A DNA stretch of 64,000 bases from Bacteroidota bacterium (GCA_023458555.1 JAEWYS010000004.1:372001-436000), one strand, 5' to 3'; counted from the first letter of the stretch, positions 36,947-48,100 are shown. Notes: generated by a model from the sequence alone, not told the origin. Made by a program: numbers and translations.

Positions 36947-39478
36947 ATGCTTCAGTATCTGAACATAAGTGAAAGCCTGAGAGAGGTATTTAAAATTGCA
37001 CGTGCATTTGCCCGTGAACACAAAAACGAAACCCTCAGGGCTTCCCATCTTCTGCGTGCTCTAATGCATAAAGAGGCCGGCTTGCAGGGCTTTATGCAAT
37101 CACTGGGTAAAGATGTTTCCTACATTACAGAGTGGGCCGAGGTCCGTATTGAGGAATATACCCGGGCAGGAAGTTTCTCCAATGACGTTATTCCGGGCGA
37201 AGATATTGTCCGTATCATGGATGAAGCCGACAAAATCCGCCTACGGATCGGACTGGATATCATTGATCCTATATGTGTATTGACTGCCACCGTAAAGCCA
37301 GGATATGGTTATCCTGCTGAGCAGCTCAAAAGTCTCCCGCTGAAAGAAAATGAAATACTTGAAGCGCTTCTGAATTCAGCAGCTATACAAAAGAAATCGT
37401 TTCATAATCCGGATAGTCAGCATGTTTCCGAAGCTTCCGTAAGCGGCGCCCTTTTTACCTACTGTCTCGACAAAAACAGCCGGATCCGTGAAGGATCAGC
37501 CGATCCGGTCATTGGCAGGGACAAGGAACTGCTGATGATGGCCGAAATAATCGGCCGAAGAAATAAGCCCAATGTCCTGTTGATCGGAGAGCCGGGAGTC
37601 GGCAAATCGGCGCTGGTTGACGGCTTTGTTTCAACGATTGTCAACGGACAGGTTCCATCCGGTTTAAAAAATATCATCGTGTTTGAACTGGATGCCGGAG
37701 CCTTACTGGCAGGGGCTTCCTATAAAGGTGAAGTAGAGGACCGGCTGAAAAAAATCATCAAAGATCTCCGGCAATTCGAAAAAGCTGTCCTGTTTATTGA
37801 TGAACTCCATACGCTGATTGACCCTAAAGGGCCAGCAGGCTCCGGTATTGCCAATCTTCTCAAGCCAGAGCTTGCCCGGGGAGAACTGACGCTTATCGGT
37901 GCTACAACACAGGAAGAATACCGGAAATACATAGAACCGGACGCGGCATTCAGCAGACGGTTTGAAACACTGACTGTACAGGAGCCTGATGCTGTTACTG
38001 CTCAGAAAATGATACAGGCGCTCCTGCCTGCGTATGAAAGCCATCACGGATTATCGCTGGAAGCTGACGCCATCGGTGAGTCCATACGTCTCGCCCGGCG
38101 TTATTGCAAAGACAAAAAACTTCCTGATGCAGCCATTGACCTAATTGACAGAACGATGTCTGCCCTGCGCATGATCCATGAAACACCTTTTGAGGAAATC
38201 GGCCGGCTTCTTACAGAAGCTTCCCTGATTGAGGAATCAGATCTTCCGGAAGATGGAAAAATTGCAGAGCTCCAATGGCTTTATCACTCACTTATCAATA
38301 AAACAAGTCCTGTTCTTCATAGTAATCTGCAGGAACAGGAAGCTGTCCTGAATACTCCTGACACTATTCTGGAAAGAATCAAAACACTGGCCGACGGTGT
38401 ACAAAATGCAGCCAGGCTCAAACGCACATCAGTCTCCTGCTCGGATCTGACTGCCGTTATAGCCCATAAAACAGGCATTCCGGCCGGAAAGATTCAAGCT
38501 CAGGAAAAAGAAAAACTTCTCCATATCGAATCCTATCTGAAAAAGCGGGTAGTAGGTCAGGATCTTGCCATTAAAACGCTGGCTGATACAATTGTCGAAT
38601 CCAGAAGCGGTCTCAATAAGCCAGGTCAGCCGATTGGTTCTTTCTTCTTTCTGGGCCCTACGGGAACAGGAAAAACAGAGCTTACCAAAGCACTGGCCGA
38701 ATTTCTCTTCAATGATGAAAAATCCATGCTCCGCTTCGATATGTCTGAATTCAAAGAGGAACACTCTGCTGCCCTGCTGTATGGCGCTCCGCCCGGCTAT
38801 GTAGGCTATGAAGAAGGCGGAATGCTGGTTAATAAGATTCGTCAAAAACCATATTCGGTAGTACTCTTTGATGAAATCGAAAAAGCCCATCATTCTGTTT
38901 TTGATATTTTTCTGCAAATTATGGATGAAGGGGTATTGCATGACAAGCTTGGCAAGGAAGGAGATTTCAGTAATGCCATAATCATTTTTACGTCCAATAT
39001 CGGAAGTGAGTGGATAACCAGTCAGTTCGCCCAAAGTCTTATACCGTCCTCCCAAATGCTTATGGAAGTAATGGCACAGCATTTTCGTCCGGAGTTTCTG
39101 GCAAGACTAAGCGAAATCGTCCCCTTTGCTCCTATCAGCGAAAAAAATGTAGTCCGGATTCTGGAAATACAGCTTTCTTCACTGCATCACAGCCTGGAAC
39201 GTCAGGGCATTCGTCTGCAACTTACACCAGCGGCTACACAGCATCTTGCCCAATCCGGTTTTACTCCTCAATACGGAGCAAGGCAACTCAGCGGAGTCAT
39301 ACGCAATCAGCTCAGACGCCCCATAGCCCGCATGATCGTAGCAGGAGAACTGGTACATGATGACGTGCTTCTTGCCGACTTTGCACCGGACAAAAACGAA
39401 TTGACCTGGAATGTAATCAAAAACACTGATTCCGAGACCGTAACAACCGCTATGGATACGGAAAAAGAAAACGTTTAA
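36947..39478 (+). CDS. tssH: T6SS sheath-recycling ATPase TssH (ClpV)
   Basis: This 843-residue Hsp100 ATPase takes apart the contracted TssBC sheath. The N-domain (residues 1-150) starts MLQYLNISESLREVFKIARA. AAA-1 has Walker A GEPGVGKS and Walker B VLFIDELHTLI; AAA-2 has GPTGTGKTELTKALAEFLF, VLFDEIEKAHHSVFDIFLQI and a C-terminal lid with GARQLSGVIRNQLRRP. The middle coiled coil is short compared with ClpB, which marks it as ClpV-like. It is first in the rightward operon, 13 bp before tssB. Confidence 0.93.
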   Translation: MLQYLNISESLREVFKIARAFAREHKNETLRASHLLRALMHKEAGLQGFMQSLGKDVSYITEWAEVRIEEYTRAGSFSNDVIPGEDIVRIMDEADKIRLRIGLDIIDPICVLTATVKPGYGYPAEQLKSLPLKENEILEALLNSAAIQKKSFHNPDSQHVSEASVSGALFTYCLDKNSRIREGSADPVIGRDKELLMMAEIIGRRNKPNVLLIGEPGVGKSALVDGFVSTIVNGQVPSGLKNIIVFELDAGALLAGASYKGEVEDRLKKIIKDLRQFEKAVLFIDELHTLIDPKGPAGSGIANLLKPELARGELTLIGATTQEEYRKYIEPDAAFSRRFETLTVQEPDAVTAQKMIQALLPAYESHHGLSLEADAIGESIRLARRYCKDKKLPDAAIDLIDRTMSALRMIHETPFEEIGRLLTEASLIEESDLPEDGKIAELQWLYHSLINKTSPVLHSNLQEQEAVLNTPDTILERIKTLADGVQNAARLKRTSVSCSDLTAVIAHKTGIPAGKIQAQEKEKLLHIESYLKKRVVGQDLAIKTLADTIVESRSGLNKPGQPIGSFFFLGPTGTGKTELTKALAEFLFNDEKSMLRFDMSEFKEEHSAALLYGAPPGYVGYEEGGMLVNKIRQKPYSVVLFDEIEKAHHSVFDIFLQIMDEGVLHDKLGKEGDFSNAIIIFTSNIGSEWITSQFAQSLIPSSQMLMEVMAQHFRPEFLARLSEIVPFAPISEKNVVRILEIQLSSLHHSLERQGIRLQLTPAATQHLAQSGFTPQYGARQLSGVIRNQLRRPIARMIVAGELVHDDVLLADFAPDKNELTWNVIKNTDSETVTTAMDTEKENV

Positions 39479-39490
39479 TCCTAAATTAAT

Positions 39491-39943
39491 ATGTCTATGT
39501 ACAACTATGGAATAGGGGGTAATGAAGTCAAAACAGATGCCTCAGAAGCGATCTCCGAAATCGCCAATAACAAGACGCTGTTTGTGCAAAAGCTTACAGT
39601 CAATGATCCGCCTAAACCAGAGGCCGTGTATGGTCTGAAAACTACAGAAGAGGTATTCGCGCATTTCAAGCCGGAATGTACTGTAGAGTTTGAAACAAAG
39701 GAAGGCGGGAGCAAAGAAGAAGAGTTCCGATTTTCCAATCTTGGGGATTTCGGCGTGAAAAAGGTTGTGGAGAACAGTCAATACCTTTCAGAGCTGGACA
39801 GCGAAGTAAATCAGTATAGCAAAATCGCCAAACAGTTCAAGAGCAATAAAGTACTTCAGGGATTAACAGCAAACCCGGAAAGCAGTCAGGCACTTGTCGA
39901 AGCATTAACCGCATTGCTGGACGAGTTAAAATCACAGGACTAA
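39491..39943 (+). CDS. tssB: T6SS sheath small subunit TssB
   Basis: This 150-residue protein is the VipA-like half of the contractile sheath. The central region KPEAVYGLKTTEEVFAHFKP with NLGDFGVKKVVENSQYL matches TssB of subtype iii (compare FxxL/I-x-DF patterns in other TssB). It lies directly ahead of tssC with an 11-bp gap, the fixed order in T6SS loci. Confidence 0.9.
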   Translation: MSMYNYGIGGNEVKTDASEAISEIANNKTLFVQKLTVNDPPKPEAVYGLKTTEEVFAHFKPECTVEFETKEGGSKEEEFRFSNLGDFGVKKVVENSQYLSELDSEVNQYSKIAKQFKSNKVLQGLTANPESSQALVEALTALLDELKSQD

Positions 39944-39954
39944 AATAAGTTTTT

Positions 39955-41316
39955 ATGTCATTACAGGAAAAAAACACTCAGGAAACCATTGCACGGAGCA
40001 AAGAGCAGGCAGCTTCCAGCCTCGAGAGCAATCTTCGCAAACTCGACAAAGTAGGCGGTTTTTCCTTCATGGAATCAATCATTGATGGTATTGCCAATGT
40101 GAGTCCGGAAAGAAAAGCCCGGAAAAATATTTTTATGACCGATCCCGGCAAGAAAAACGAGCGGGAACAACTTAAGAAAAATCTGGCAACCTGGATTGAA
40201 TTACTCAGTCAGGGTGGTTCCGCTGCAGAAATAGTCGAAATCAGTGAGAAAAAAGCGGAAGAATCACATCAGCTGCTCAATAAGAACCTGGGACATGCGC
40301 TTAATGCGTTCCGGGAACTGGAGCAAAACTATCGTTCGGTTGCTCTTTTTTATAAGAATACAGAATCCGACAAGGTCAGCAATATCACGATCATGAATGC
40401 CTCCATGGAGCAAATGACTGATCTCGACAACTCCCGCTTCATTGACTATGTAGCTGAAGAGCTAAAGCAAAACTACGACCGGCTTGACTTACGCGACAAT
40501 TACTCGCTTCTGGTAATACCAGGCTATATGGGTCCCAACAAAGTTATAGAAAAATGGGCCAAAATCGCTCACGAAAATAAGGCAATGCTGGTCACGGACT
40601 TTGCCAACCTCGATACTCCGGACGATGTGATCGACCTTTTTACCGATGGTAACTATACCGGGGGCGATGCATACAGATCCAATATCATTATGACCTGCAA
40701 CTGGCTCATAGGAAGAGGAAAGATTGAGCAGGCCGGAGAGGAAGAAGACCTGTTCGTACCACCTTCCGCTGCACTGGCCGGGAAAATGTATTATACCATG
40801 ATGTCGCAGGTCACAGCCGGTAAAAAACATGGTAGCATGAATGAGGTTGACGCGGTCAACTTTGACCTTAAGAAAAGTGAAATATCTCATCTGGAAAAAA
40901 TAGGCCTTGTTCCGATGGTCAATGAATACGGCAAAGTTATGGCTTTCTCAGCCAAAACACTGTTTAACGGAGATAACCTGGGCCTACAGACCTACTCCGT
41001 TGTCAGGGTATTTGATTACATCACCAAAGTACTTTTTGATTTCCTCAACAGAAGAGCTTTTGAGAACTGGACCTCCCGACTGGAAGCTGATCTGCGCAGC
41101 CAGATTGTAAAGTTTCTTGACAGCATACAAGGACCGGACCGTCTGATCGAGAAATTCAAGATTCTTCGCCTTGAGCAGGACCCGAATCAAAAGGACCGGG
41201 TTCTGATCGACATACATATCACTCCCTATTTTCCCGCCAAAAGCTTTGTGGTAAAGCTTGACGGACAAAAAGGAGATGATGGCACCAGCTGGAACAGCGA
41301 GTATAACCAATCATAA
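39955..41316 (+). CDS. tssC: T6SS sheath large subunit TssC
   Basis: This 453-residue protein is the VipB-like half of the sheath. Conserved regions include LEQNYRSVALFYKNTESDKV, then YDRLDLRDNYSLLVIPGYMG, VTDFANLDTPDDVIDLF and a C-terminal domain with RLEADLRSQIVKFLDSIQGP and DIHITPYFPAKSFVVKL. Length fits the family. With TssB it builds the tube that fires the Hcp-VgrG spike. Confidence 0.93.
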   Translation: MSLQEKNTQETIARSKEQAASSLESNLRKLDKVGGFSFMESIIDGIANVSPERKARKNIFMTDPGKKNEREQLKKNLATWIELLSQGGSAAEIVEISEKKAEESHQLLNKNLGHALNAFRELEQNYRSVALFYKNTESDKVSNITIMNASMEQMTDLDNSRFIDYVAEELKQNYDRLDLRDNYSLLVIPGYMGPNKVIEKWAKIAHENKAMLVTDFANLDTPDDVIDLFTDGNYTGGDAYRSNIIMTCNWLIGRGKIEQAGEEEDLFVPPSAALAGKMYYTMMSQVTAGKKHGSMNEVDAVNFDLKKSEISHLEKIGLVPMVNEYGKVMAFSAKTLFNGDNLGLQTYSVVRVFDYITKVLFDFLNRRAFENWTSRLEADLRSQIVKFLDSIQGPDRLIEKFKILRLEQDPNQKDRVLIDIHITPYFPAKSFVVKLDGQKGDDGTSWNSEYNQS

Positions 41317-41355
41317 ATTTCTTCTTTTTTTTCAACAATTTAAACAACAATTTTT

Positions 41356-41751
41356 ATGGCTTTCAGAGCAGAACTTAACATCGCCGGAGCAAAATTCGAT
41401 ATCCTGAATTGCTCCTTCAATATGAGCAGAGATACTGATCCCAAAGGGAGACCATCCTCTAATGTATACGGAGGACGTATTTCTTTTGAAATTGAATCCA
41501 CCTCCGATACTTCAATTATCGAAAAAATGGTCAATAGCCAGTTCAAACCATTCAGCGGGTCCGTCACCTTCAAAAAGCACGACGAAGACGCGAAAATGAA
41601 AGAGCTCAGCTTCGAAAACTCATACATTGTCTATTATCAGGAAGGCATTGACGTTAAAGGAGACACTCCTATGACGATCAAATTTACTATTTCTGCCGAA
41701 ACGATTAAGCTGGGTAATGCCGAGCATGACAACCGCTGGCCTAAAGCTTAA
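41356..41751 (+). CDS. tssD: T6SS tube protein TssD (Hcp)
   Basis: This 131-residue Hcp-like protein forms the inner tube. MAFRAELNIAGAKFDILNCS is the standard start of Bacteroidota Hcp, followed by DTDPKGRPSSNVYGGRISFE and a final NRWPKA. It is preceded by 39 bp after tssC and followed by 188 bp that contain a strong hairpin, which fits with separate control of this abundant protein. Confidence 0.93.
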   Translation: MAFRAELNIAGAKFDILNCSFNMSRDTDPKGRPSSNVYGGRISFEIESTSDTSIIEKMVNSQFKPFSGSVTFKKHDEDAKMKELSFENSYIVYYQEGIDVKGDTPMTIKFTISAETIKLGNAEHDNRWPKA

Positions 41752-41768
41752 TTAACAATCAATACTGT

Positions 41769-41819
41769 ATCGTCCCTGAGTTTCCGCTGTTTTATAATTT
41801 ATGATTATTCAGGGACGAT
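41769..41819 (+). promoter_or_regulatory. Long inverted repeat between tssD and tssI
   Basis: Arms ATCGTCCCTGA (41769-41779) and TCAGGGACGAT (41809-41819) are perfect 11-bp inverted copies with a 29-base loop. There is no T run after the right arm, so this is not a standard terminator. A role in mRNA stability or processing at the 3' end of the Hcp message is possible. Confidence 0.5.
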
Positions 41820-41939
41820 GCCGGTATTGCACCATACTTGGCTTCCGGCAAATAATTCGTTTCCCTTTGTTAAATGAAACAGAAACGGACCAAACTTTTT
41901 TTTCAGCCTTACCAAATCTAAAATCTAAGCTACCGGACG

Positions 41940-43724
41940 ATGGCAAAAGAAATTTTGTACGAAATGAATATCGACGGAAAAGAGCTGCATTATTTCAGCA
42001 GCTTTATTGTTCGTCAGGAATTCAACGCACACCATACCTTTGAACTCACCCTGGATCAGGATGTAATTCAGTCAGCAGAAAGTGTTACCCTCGAAGACGC
42101 GCAAGATTATGTCGGACGTTTTCTGACAGTTTGCTTCGGTGACAAAGAAGCAGGAGATAATACATTCAAAGGCATTATTACCGAAGTAGGCCTGTCTCAG
42201 GAAGAGGGCCTGTGGGGGAAAATCGTATTAAAAGGCTATAGTCCGACTTTTCTTATGGAAGGCGGACCACACTATACCTCATTTGAAAACCGGACACTCA
42301 AGGATTTGCTGGGAGAATGTACTAAAAATGTTGCTTCCAATGACATGAATGTCTGCAATAATCCGGTTTTTAATGACAGCATTCCTTATATATGTCAATA
42401 CGGCGAAAGCAACTTTCGCTTTATCAACCGGCTTGCTACTGAGTATGGAGAGTCCTTCTTTTATGACGGACTGAATCTTTACCTGGGCAAACCCGCATCA
42501 CCGGAATCTGTTGATCTGATCTACGGGAAACATATAAGCTCCATGAATTTTTCCATGAGGCTGATGCCCGCCAATATCAATCACTATAGCTATAACTCCA
42601 AAAATGATCAGCTTCTTCAGGGAAAGCTTCCCGGGCAGTACGGCCAGACCGGGAGCTATACCCAAAAAGCGCTCGAAGTTTCTGAACATCTATACCGGCA
42701 GCCGGTCAGGCAGCCGGTAAAAGTCAGGGTAAGCTCCCAGGGAGACCTTGACCGGTATTCAAAAGTACATAAGCAAAAAGTAGCTGCTTCCACTGTTTTG
42801 CTAAAAGGAGAAGGCGACAGCCCCAAAGTTAAGCTTGGGCACTATATCAAAGTAAAAGTATCGAAAAAAAGCCCCGACCCGGGGCATGAAGAGCACGGAG
42901 AATACATAGTCACCAGGGTGGAACATCGCCTGTATGGCATAGGTGCCTATGAAAACAGCTTCGAAGCCATCCCCTCCTACAATGAGGTAATTCCGGTACC
43001 CGAAATCTCTAAGCCGGTTGCAGAAAACCAGATCGCTTATGTAAAGGACAATAATGATCCGGACGGCATGGGGAGAGTCAGAGTCCAGATGCTCTGGCAG
43101 CAGGAAGAAAACCTGTGGACCGACTGGCTCCGTATTCTGACTCCCGACGCAGGGGGCAGTGATAAGGTAAGCAAAAACAGAGGATTTGTGTTTATCCCGG
43201 AAGTCGGAGATCAGGTAGTTATAAGCTTCCGGTACAATGATCCCAATCGTCCGTTTGTCCTGGGAAGTATGTTTAATGGAAAAAGCGGCGGCGGCGGGGG
43301 AAGCGGAAACAATTCCAAAAGCCTGACCTCCAAGAGCGGATGCACAGTTACGCTAGATGACGCCAAAGGTAGCGTAGTGATCAGCGATCCGGGCGGAAGC
43401 ACTGTGACTCTAAACGGAGATGGCACCATGACTATATCCGCACCGGACAAAATCAATATTCAGTCAAAAGAAATCAATATCATCGCCGATGAGAAAGCCA
43501 CCATCAAAGGTACCAACAGTGTTACCATCGGTTCAAAAGAAGTATCGGTAGACGGATCCAGCAAAACTACTATAAACAGCAAGGCAAAAGTAGCCATAGG
43601 CGCTCCCTCCCTTGAACTGGAAGGGTCTACTCAGCTAAAACTTCAAAGTACCGGTATTATCGATGTAGAAGGTACTACAATGACCAACCTGAAAGGAGGA
43701 ATGTTGAATCTAAACTGCGGATAA
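41940..43724 (+). CDS. tssI: T6SS spike protein TssI (VgrG)
   Basis: This 594-residue VgrG forms the trimeric spike tip. The gp27-like part covers residues 1-370, with QYGESNFRFINRLATEYGES and FFYDGLNLYLG. The gp5 OB-fold follows (NDPDGMGRVRVQMLWQQEEN, then GFVFIPEVGDQVVISFRYND). After a Gly-rich linker come the beta-helix repeats (KINIQSKEINIIADEKATIK). It ends plainly in LNLNCG without an effector extension, so the payload must dock on it through the next two gene products. Confidence 0.93.
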   Translation: MAKEILYEMNIDGKELHYFSSFIVRQEFNAHHTFELTLDQDVIQSAESVTLEDAQDYVGRFLTVCFGDKEAGDNTFKGIITEVGLSQEEGLWGKIVLKGYSPTFLMEGGPHYTSFENRTLKDLLGECTKNVASNDMNVCNNPVFNDSIPYICQYGESNFRFINRLATEYGESFFYDGLNLYLGKPASPESVDLIYGKHISSMNFSMRLMPANINHYSYNSKNDQLLQGKLPGQYGQTGSYTQKALEVSEHLYRQPVRQPVKVRVSSQGDLDRYSKVHKQKVAASTVLLKGEGDSPKVKLGHYIKVKVSKKSPDPGHEEHGEYIVTRVEHRLYGIGAYENSFEAIPSYNEVIPVPEISKPVAENQIAYVKDNNDPDGMGRVRVQMLWQQEENLWTDWLRILTPDAGGSDKVSKNRGFVFIPEVGDQVVISFRYNDPNRPFVLGSMFNGKSGGGGGSGNNSKSLTSKSGCTVTLDDAKGSVVISDPGGSTVTLNGDGTMTISAPDKINIQSKEINIIADEKATIKGTNSVTIGSKEVSVDGSSKTTINSKAKVAIGAPSLELEGSTQLKLQSTGIIDVEGTTMTNLKGGMLNLNCG

Positions 43725-43729
43725 TATCT

Positions 43730-45085
43730 ATGTATAACGAACACAATCCCATTGCTGTTCTTATCTCCAGATTGCAGCAGCAATGGATTACAGAAGTGTC
43801 GCCGGTTGAAAAATACAAGCTCATTCGCTGGCTGATGCGCCAGGGAGAAGCCAGATTATACGAAGGACTCCTTCGCCTGGAATCTTCTGTCAACGGACAA
43901 TTCCCCGAAGTAGTAGTCGTATTGCTTACTTCATTTACTTCCGCTCAGTCACACAGCGCAGCCATTATTAAAGACTGGATTGATTCCTTTCGTGGTGATG
44001 AAAAAACATTTCAGGAGCTAAAAGCACAAGGAGTTGAGTTCTTCTGGGATGTGACACGGTATGAAGCGCTGCTTGGCGATAAAGCTACCGACCCGGACAA
44101 GCTGCTTCTTGAGATGCTCACTTCATTTCAAAAAGCGCTACCCGATCCGGCAACCCGGCTGGTGCTGGCGCTTTTTCCTTATTTAGTTTCAGACACCGAA
44201 GCATACAGCCAGTGGTTAAGTCAGCTTATGCAGCGTGGCATACCGGATAAGGTTATGCTCATGGTTTTTGATTCGGATGACGACCGCCATTTTGACAGGC
44301 TATTTAAGCAAGAGGCCCACCAGGTAAGAACTATACGGCCGGATATTAATCTGAGTAAGGCAATGAGCCAGCTGGCTACCGCGGGCGATTCCAACGCTCC
44401 CGATGTTCAATTCCGGAAATGTGTAATGGAAATGGGCAATGCTGTCAAAGACAATAATCTCACCCGCCTGCATCTGTGGGGCAAAAAAGGATTGGAAATA
44501 ACACAGCGTACCGGGAGTAATCATTTCTTCGCTACTGCCCATCTCACCTATGCGGGCATGCTATTCACCTTCAAAAAAACAGCAGAGATTGAACAACTGC
44601 TCGATCAGGGATTAAGAATAGCCCGGAAAGGTCTTCAGCTTGGCGATGCTGCCTGTCAGTCACTGATTATTCTGCATTATGGCTATCTGGCTGCCTGCCG
44701 GCAACAAAACGGGAAAAACCTGGAAGCCGCTGATTTATATACCCAACAAGGCGAATTGGCTTTACAGTACCAACAAAGTATTCAGGCGCTGGCAGCCTGG
44801 TGGCAGGCCTATAATCTGTATGAAAAAACCGATACACAAAAATATACTGATCTGCTGACCAGAGCTTACGAAACCGGGACAGATCTCCTGCCGGAAGAGC
44901 TTCAGACTTCCTGCATGATCTATATCGGATTTGATTATTACCAGTATTGCCACAACCTGAAACAAAAGGAAAACTGTCTTCAGATTAATCAGTTTATGAC
45001 CAGTCTGGCAGGATCTGACTGGATGGAAACAGCCAGAAAGTATAAAGAAGATACCAAAAAGAAAAAACGCTTTTTTATTGTATAA
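43730..45085 (+). CDS. Unrecognised 451-residue protein, candidate T6SS effector adaptor
   Basis: This soluble protein has no signal peptide and no membrane segment. Its ATG is 5 bp after vgrG and its stop 31 bp before the Rhs effector, so it is in one operon with both. Residues 1-215 form an alpha/beta-looking part (VVVVLLTSFTSAQSHSAAII, later GIPDKVMLMVFDSDDDRHFD). Residues about 230-430 are helical and TPR-like (TGSNHFFATAHLTYAGMLF, QSIQALAAWWQAYNLYEKTD). The basic tail is KEDTKKKKRFFIV. I see none of the known adaptor families (Eag/DUF1795, Tap/DUF4123, DUF2169). By position it could load the Rhs protein on VgrG; this is inference only. Confidence 0.7.
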   Translation: MYNEHNPIAVLISRLQQQWITEVSPVEKYKLIRWLMRQGEARLYEGLLRLESSVNGQFPEVVVVLLTSFTSAQSHSAAIIKDWIDSFRGDEKTFQELKAQGVEFFWDVTRYEALLGDKATDPDKLLLEMLTSFQKALPDPATRLVLALFPYLVSDTEAYSQWLSQLMQRGIPDKVMLMVFDSDDDRHFDRLFKQEAHQVRTIRPDINLSKAMSQLATAGDSNAPDVQFRKCVMEMGNAVKDNNLTRLHLWGKKGLEITQRTGSNHFFATAHLTYAGMLFTFKKTAEIEQLLDQGLRIARKGLQLGDAACQSLIILHYGYLAACRQQNGKNLEAADLYTQQGELALQYQQSIQALAAWWQAYNLYEKTDTQKYTDLLTRAYETGTDLLPEELQTSCMIYIGFDYYQYCHNLKQKENCLQINQFMTSLAGSDWMETARKYKEDTKKKKRFFIV

Positions 45086-45116
45086 CCAGTTTTAAACTCT
45101 TCCTCACAGCGTATTT

Positions 45117-48100
45117 ATGCTATTAGCCAATAAACATCTGACCTTAGTACTGGGTCTGGATATTCATATAATCACTTTTCCCATAGGACCTATTCCTATT
45201 CCGCATCCTTTTATCGGACTGGTTATGGACCCCATGGACTATATACCTTTTGTTGGCTCGACTGTTTTTATCAACGGCGTACCCCGCGGAATCAGTGATA
45301 CTTCCGGTATGCTCGCCATTATGATGCATATACCTATGGGCGGACCATTTCTGCTGGCCCCGATGATTGGTCATGAATCCGTAAATTTTTTCGGAAGTCT
45401 GAAAGTTAAGGCCGAAGATGTGGCGCTAAGCCCTTCCGGCTATATGACGATGACCTGCAACGATATTGGCATTCCGCTTTCACTAAGTCCGGGAAAAAAG
45501 ATGAAGCCGATTCCCAGCCTGTTCCTTCCGACTTCCTACAGCATCCCGCTGCCCATGGGCAAGCCGGTCATGGTAGGCGGCCCTTATGCCCCCGATCTGC
45601 TTGGGATACTCAAGCAGCTTGTAATGTCCTATGCCTTCGGAAGCATTCTGAAAGGAGCCGGCAAGCTGGCAAAAAAAGCGGCGGCAAGCCTCAAAAAAGC
45701 CAAAAGCAAATTTACCAAAGGGCTCAAATCCATCCGATGCCGTATGGGCTTTGAGCCTGTAGATCTCATCGATGGCCGTATGGTCTATGAAAGCACCGAC
45801 TTTGAAATACCTGGTCCCATACCTATACACTGGGAACGCCGCTGGTATTCCGATTCTTCCTATCAGGGCCCGCTCGGACATGGTATGCATCACAATTATG
45901 ACCTGGCGCTGCATATTTATCCGGAAGAAGATTTCTGCCTGCTCATACTGCCTGATGGAAGACCGGCCACCTTTCCCCATATGATCAGTGAGGGTGACAG
46001 CTTTTATAACCGCTCCGAAAAGCTGTCTCTCACCTATGCATATTCAGGCACATACATTCTCAAAGATCATGAAACACAGGAAGTCTGGACTTTCCGGCAG
46101 ATTGAGCCAGACCTGTTCCGCCCTGCTCAACTGACCAATCCTTCCGGATTATCTATCGGCTTTACTTACCAGTCCGGCCATCTGACCCTTATCACCGATA
46201 CCGCGGGCAGACATATCAGGCTGCATCTCAACAAAGACAACCTGATCGATAAAATTACCCTGACACACAAAAATCAGGAGAAAATACTGGTCAGCTACCG
46301 CTACAATGAAGCAGGAGATCTTATCCAGATTACAGATCCGCTCGACCAGTCTACCCACATGCGCTACAGCAACCACCTGATGGTGGCCAAAACAGACCGA
46401 AACGGGCAAACTTTTTACTGGAAATACGATGGCCCCGCTACCGGAGCACGCTGCATACATACATGGGGCGACGGCGGAATCCTCGAAGGCTGGATTGAAT
46501 ACGGCAAAGGCAAAAACACAGTAACCAATTCGCTGGGACATAAAACCATCTACTACTACGATGAAAATAATCTCTGCACACAGGTTACTGACCCGGATGG
46601 CAACCATACTTTTCATGAGTATACCGAATACATGGAGCCATACCGGAATATTGATCAGGAAGGAAACATAACCGGTTATACTTATGACGACCGGGGCAAT
46701 CTTACCGGCATTGTACAGCCCGACGGGAGCGCCATTACACGAATTTATAATGAGGATGACCGGATCATTCTGAGCATAAGCCCCGGCGGCGGCAGTACGG
46801 TACGGGTCTATAATGACAGCGGTCTGCTCCATTCCCTCGAAAACCCGGATGGCAAAGTGACCTCCTTCGAATACAATACCGAAGGGTTGCCTGAAACAAT
46901 CAGGAACAATCAGGGATACCTTACAAAGCTTGAATACGATGAAGATCATAATCTGATCAGGGCTATTTTGCCGGACAAGGCACAAACTGCCTGGACCTAT
47001 GATCCTTTCGGCTTGTGTACCGGATCTACCGATGCCGAGAAACGCACAAAGCGCTTCTCGTATGACGAACTCGGCAGGCCCTGTCAGATCGACCTGCCTG
47101 ATGGCAACCATATCCAGCTGACCTACAATGCCTACAACGAGGTACTATGCGCCAGAGACAGGGATCATTGCGTCAGTTTTACCTATACTCCAATGGGCAG
47201 TCTGAAAAGCCGCGAAGAAAACGGAGTAAAAATACAGTTTCATTACGATACGGAAGAACAACTCAGATACCTTGTCAACGAACATGGAGAAACGTATCGT
47301 TTTGCCCGCAATGCTGTCGGATATATTGTACAGGAAACAGGCTTCGACGGACTTACACGAAGGTATCTCCGGGACCGGGCCGGAAAAGTATTAAAAACCG
47401 AACGGCCTGGCGGCCGTCATACGGCTTATGAATATGATCTCAACGGACGGATTGTCCGCGCCGAACACAGCGATGGAAGCTGGGAGACCTACAGCTACAA
47501 CCGCGACGGACAGCTTATCGAAGCTGTCAACGAAAACAGCCGGCTGGTATTCCATCGGGATAAAAACGGCCGCATTCTTAAAGAGGAACAGGATGGCTAT
47601 CTGATCGAAAGCCAATACGACAAATCAGGCAACCGGATCCATATCCAAAGCAGCCTTGGCGCCGATATACAGCTCACACGCAATACATCAGGCTTTGTAG
47701 AGCATATGATCGCCGGCCGGTGGGAAGCTGCTATCCGCTATAATGCACTGGGGCAGGAAACCGAGCGCCTTGCCCCGAATGTGCGAAACCGGTTTTCCTA
47801 TGACCAGGCAGGGCGCGTACGTGAGCAGAAAACCAGCGGGGAAAGAGGCAGGCTGCTCCGGCATAAACAATACTACTGGGGAGTAAACGACAGGCTCCAC
47901 CGCATACACGATCTGATCAGCGACACCAGCCAGACCTTTGAGTATGATCATTTCGACAACCTTATCCGAAGCATTGCCGGCGCCGGCGGCTACGACAATT
48001 ACTTCCGTGATGAGGTCGGCAATATATTTAAGAATAAAGACCGCAAGGACCGGAAATACAGCGCCGGCGGAAAACTGACTGAAAGCGGACGAAAAAAGTA

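Noticed and set aside
46149..47111. Long minus-strand open frame inside the rhs gene (also at 47688-48623)
   Set aside because: These are shadows caused by the codon pattern of YD repeats; they lack family features and lie fully inside the effector gene.
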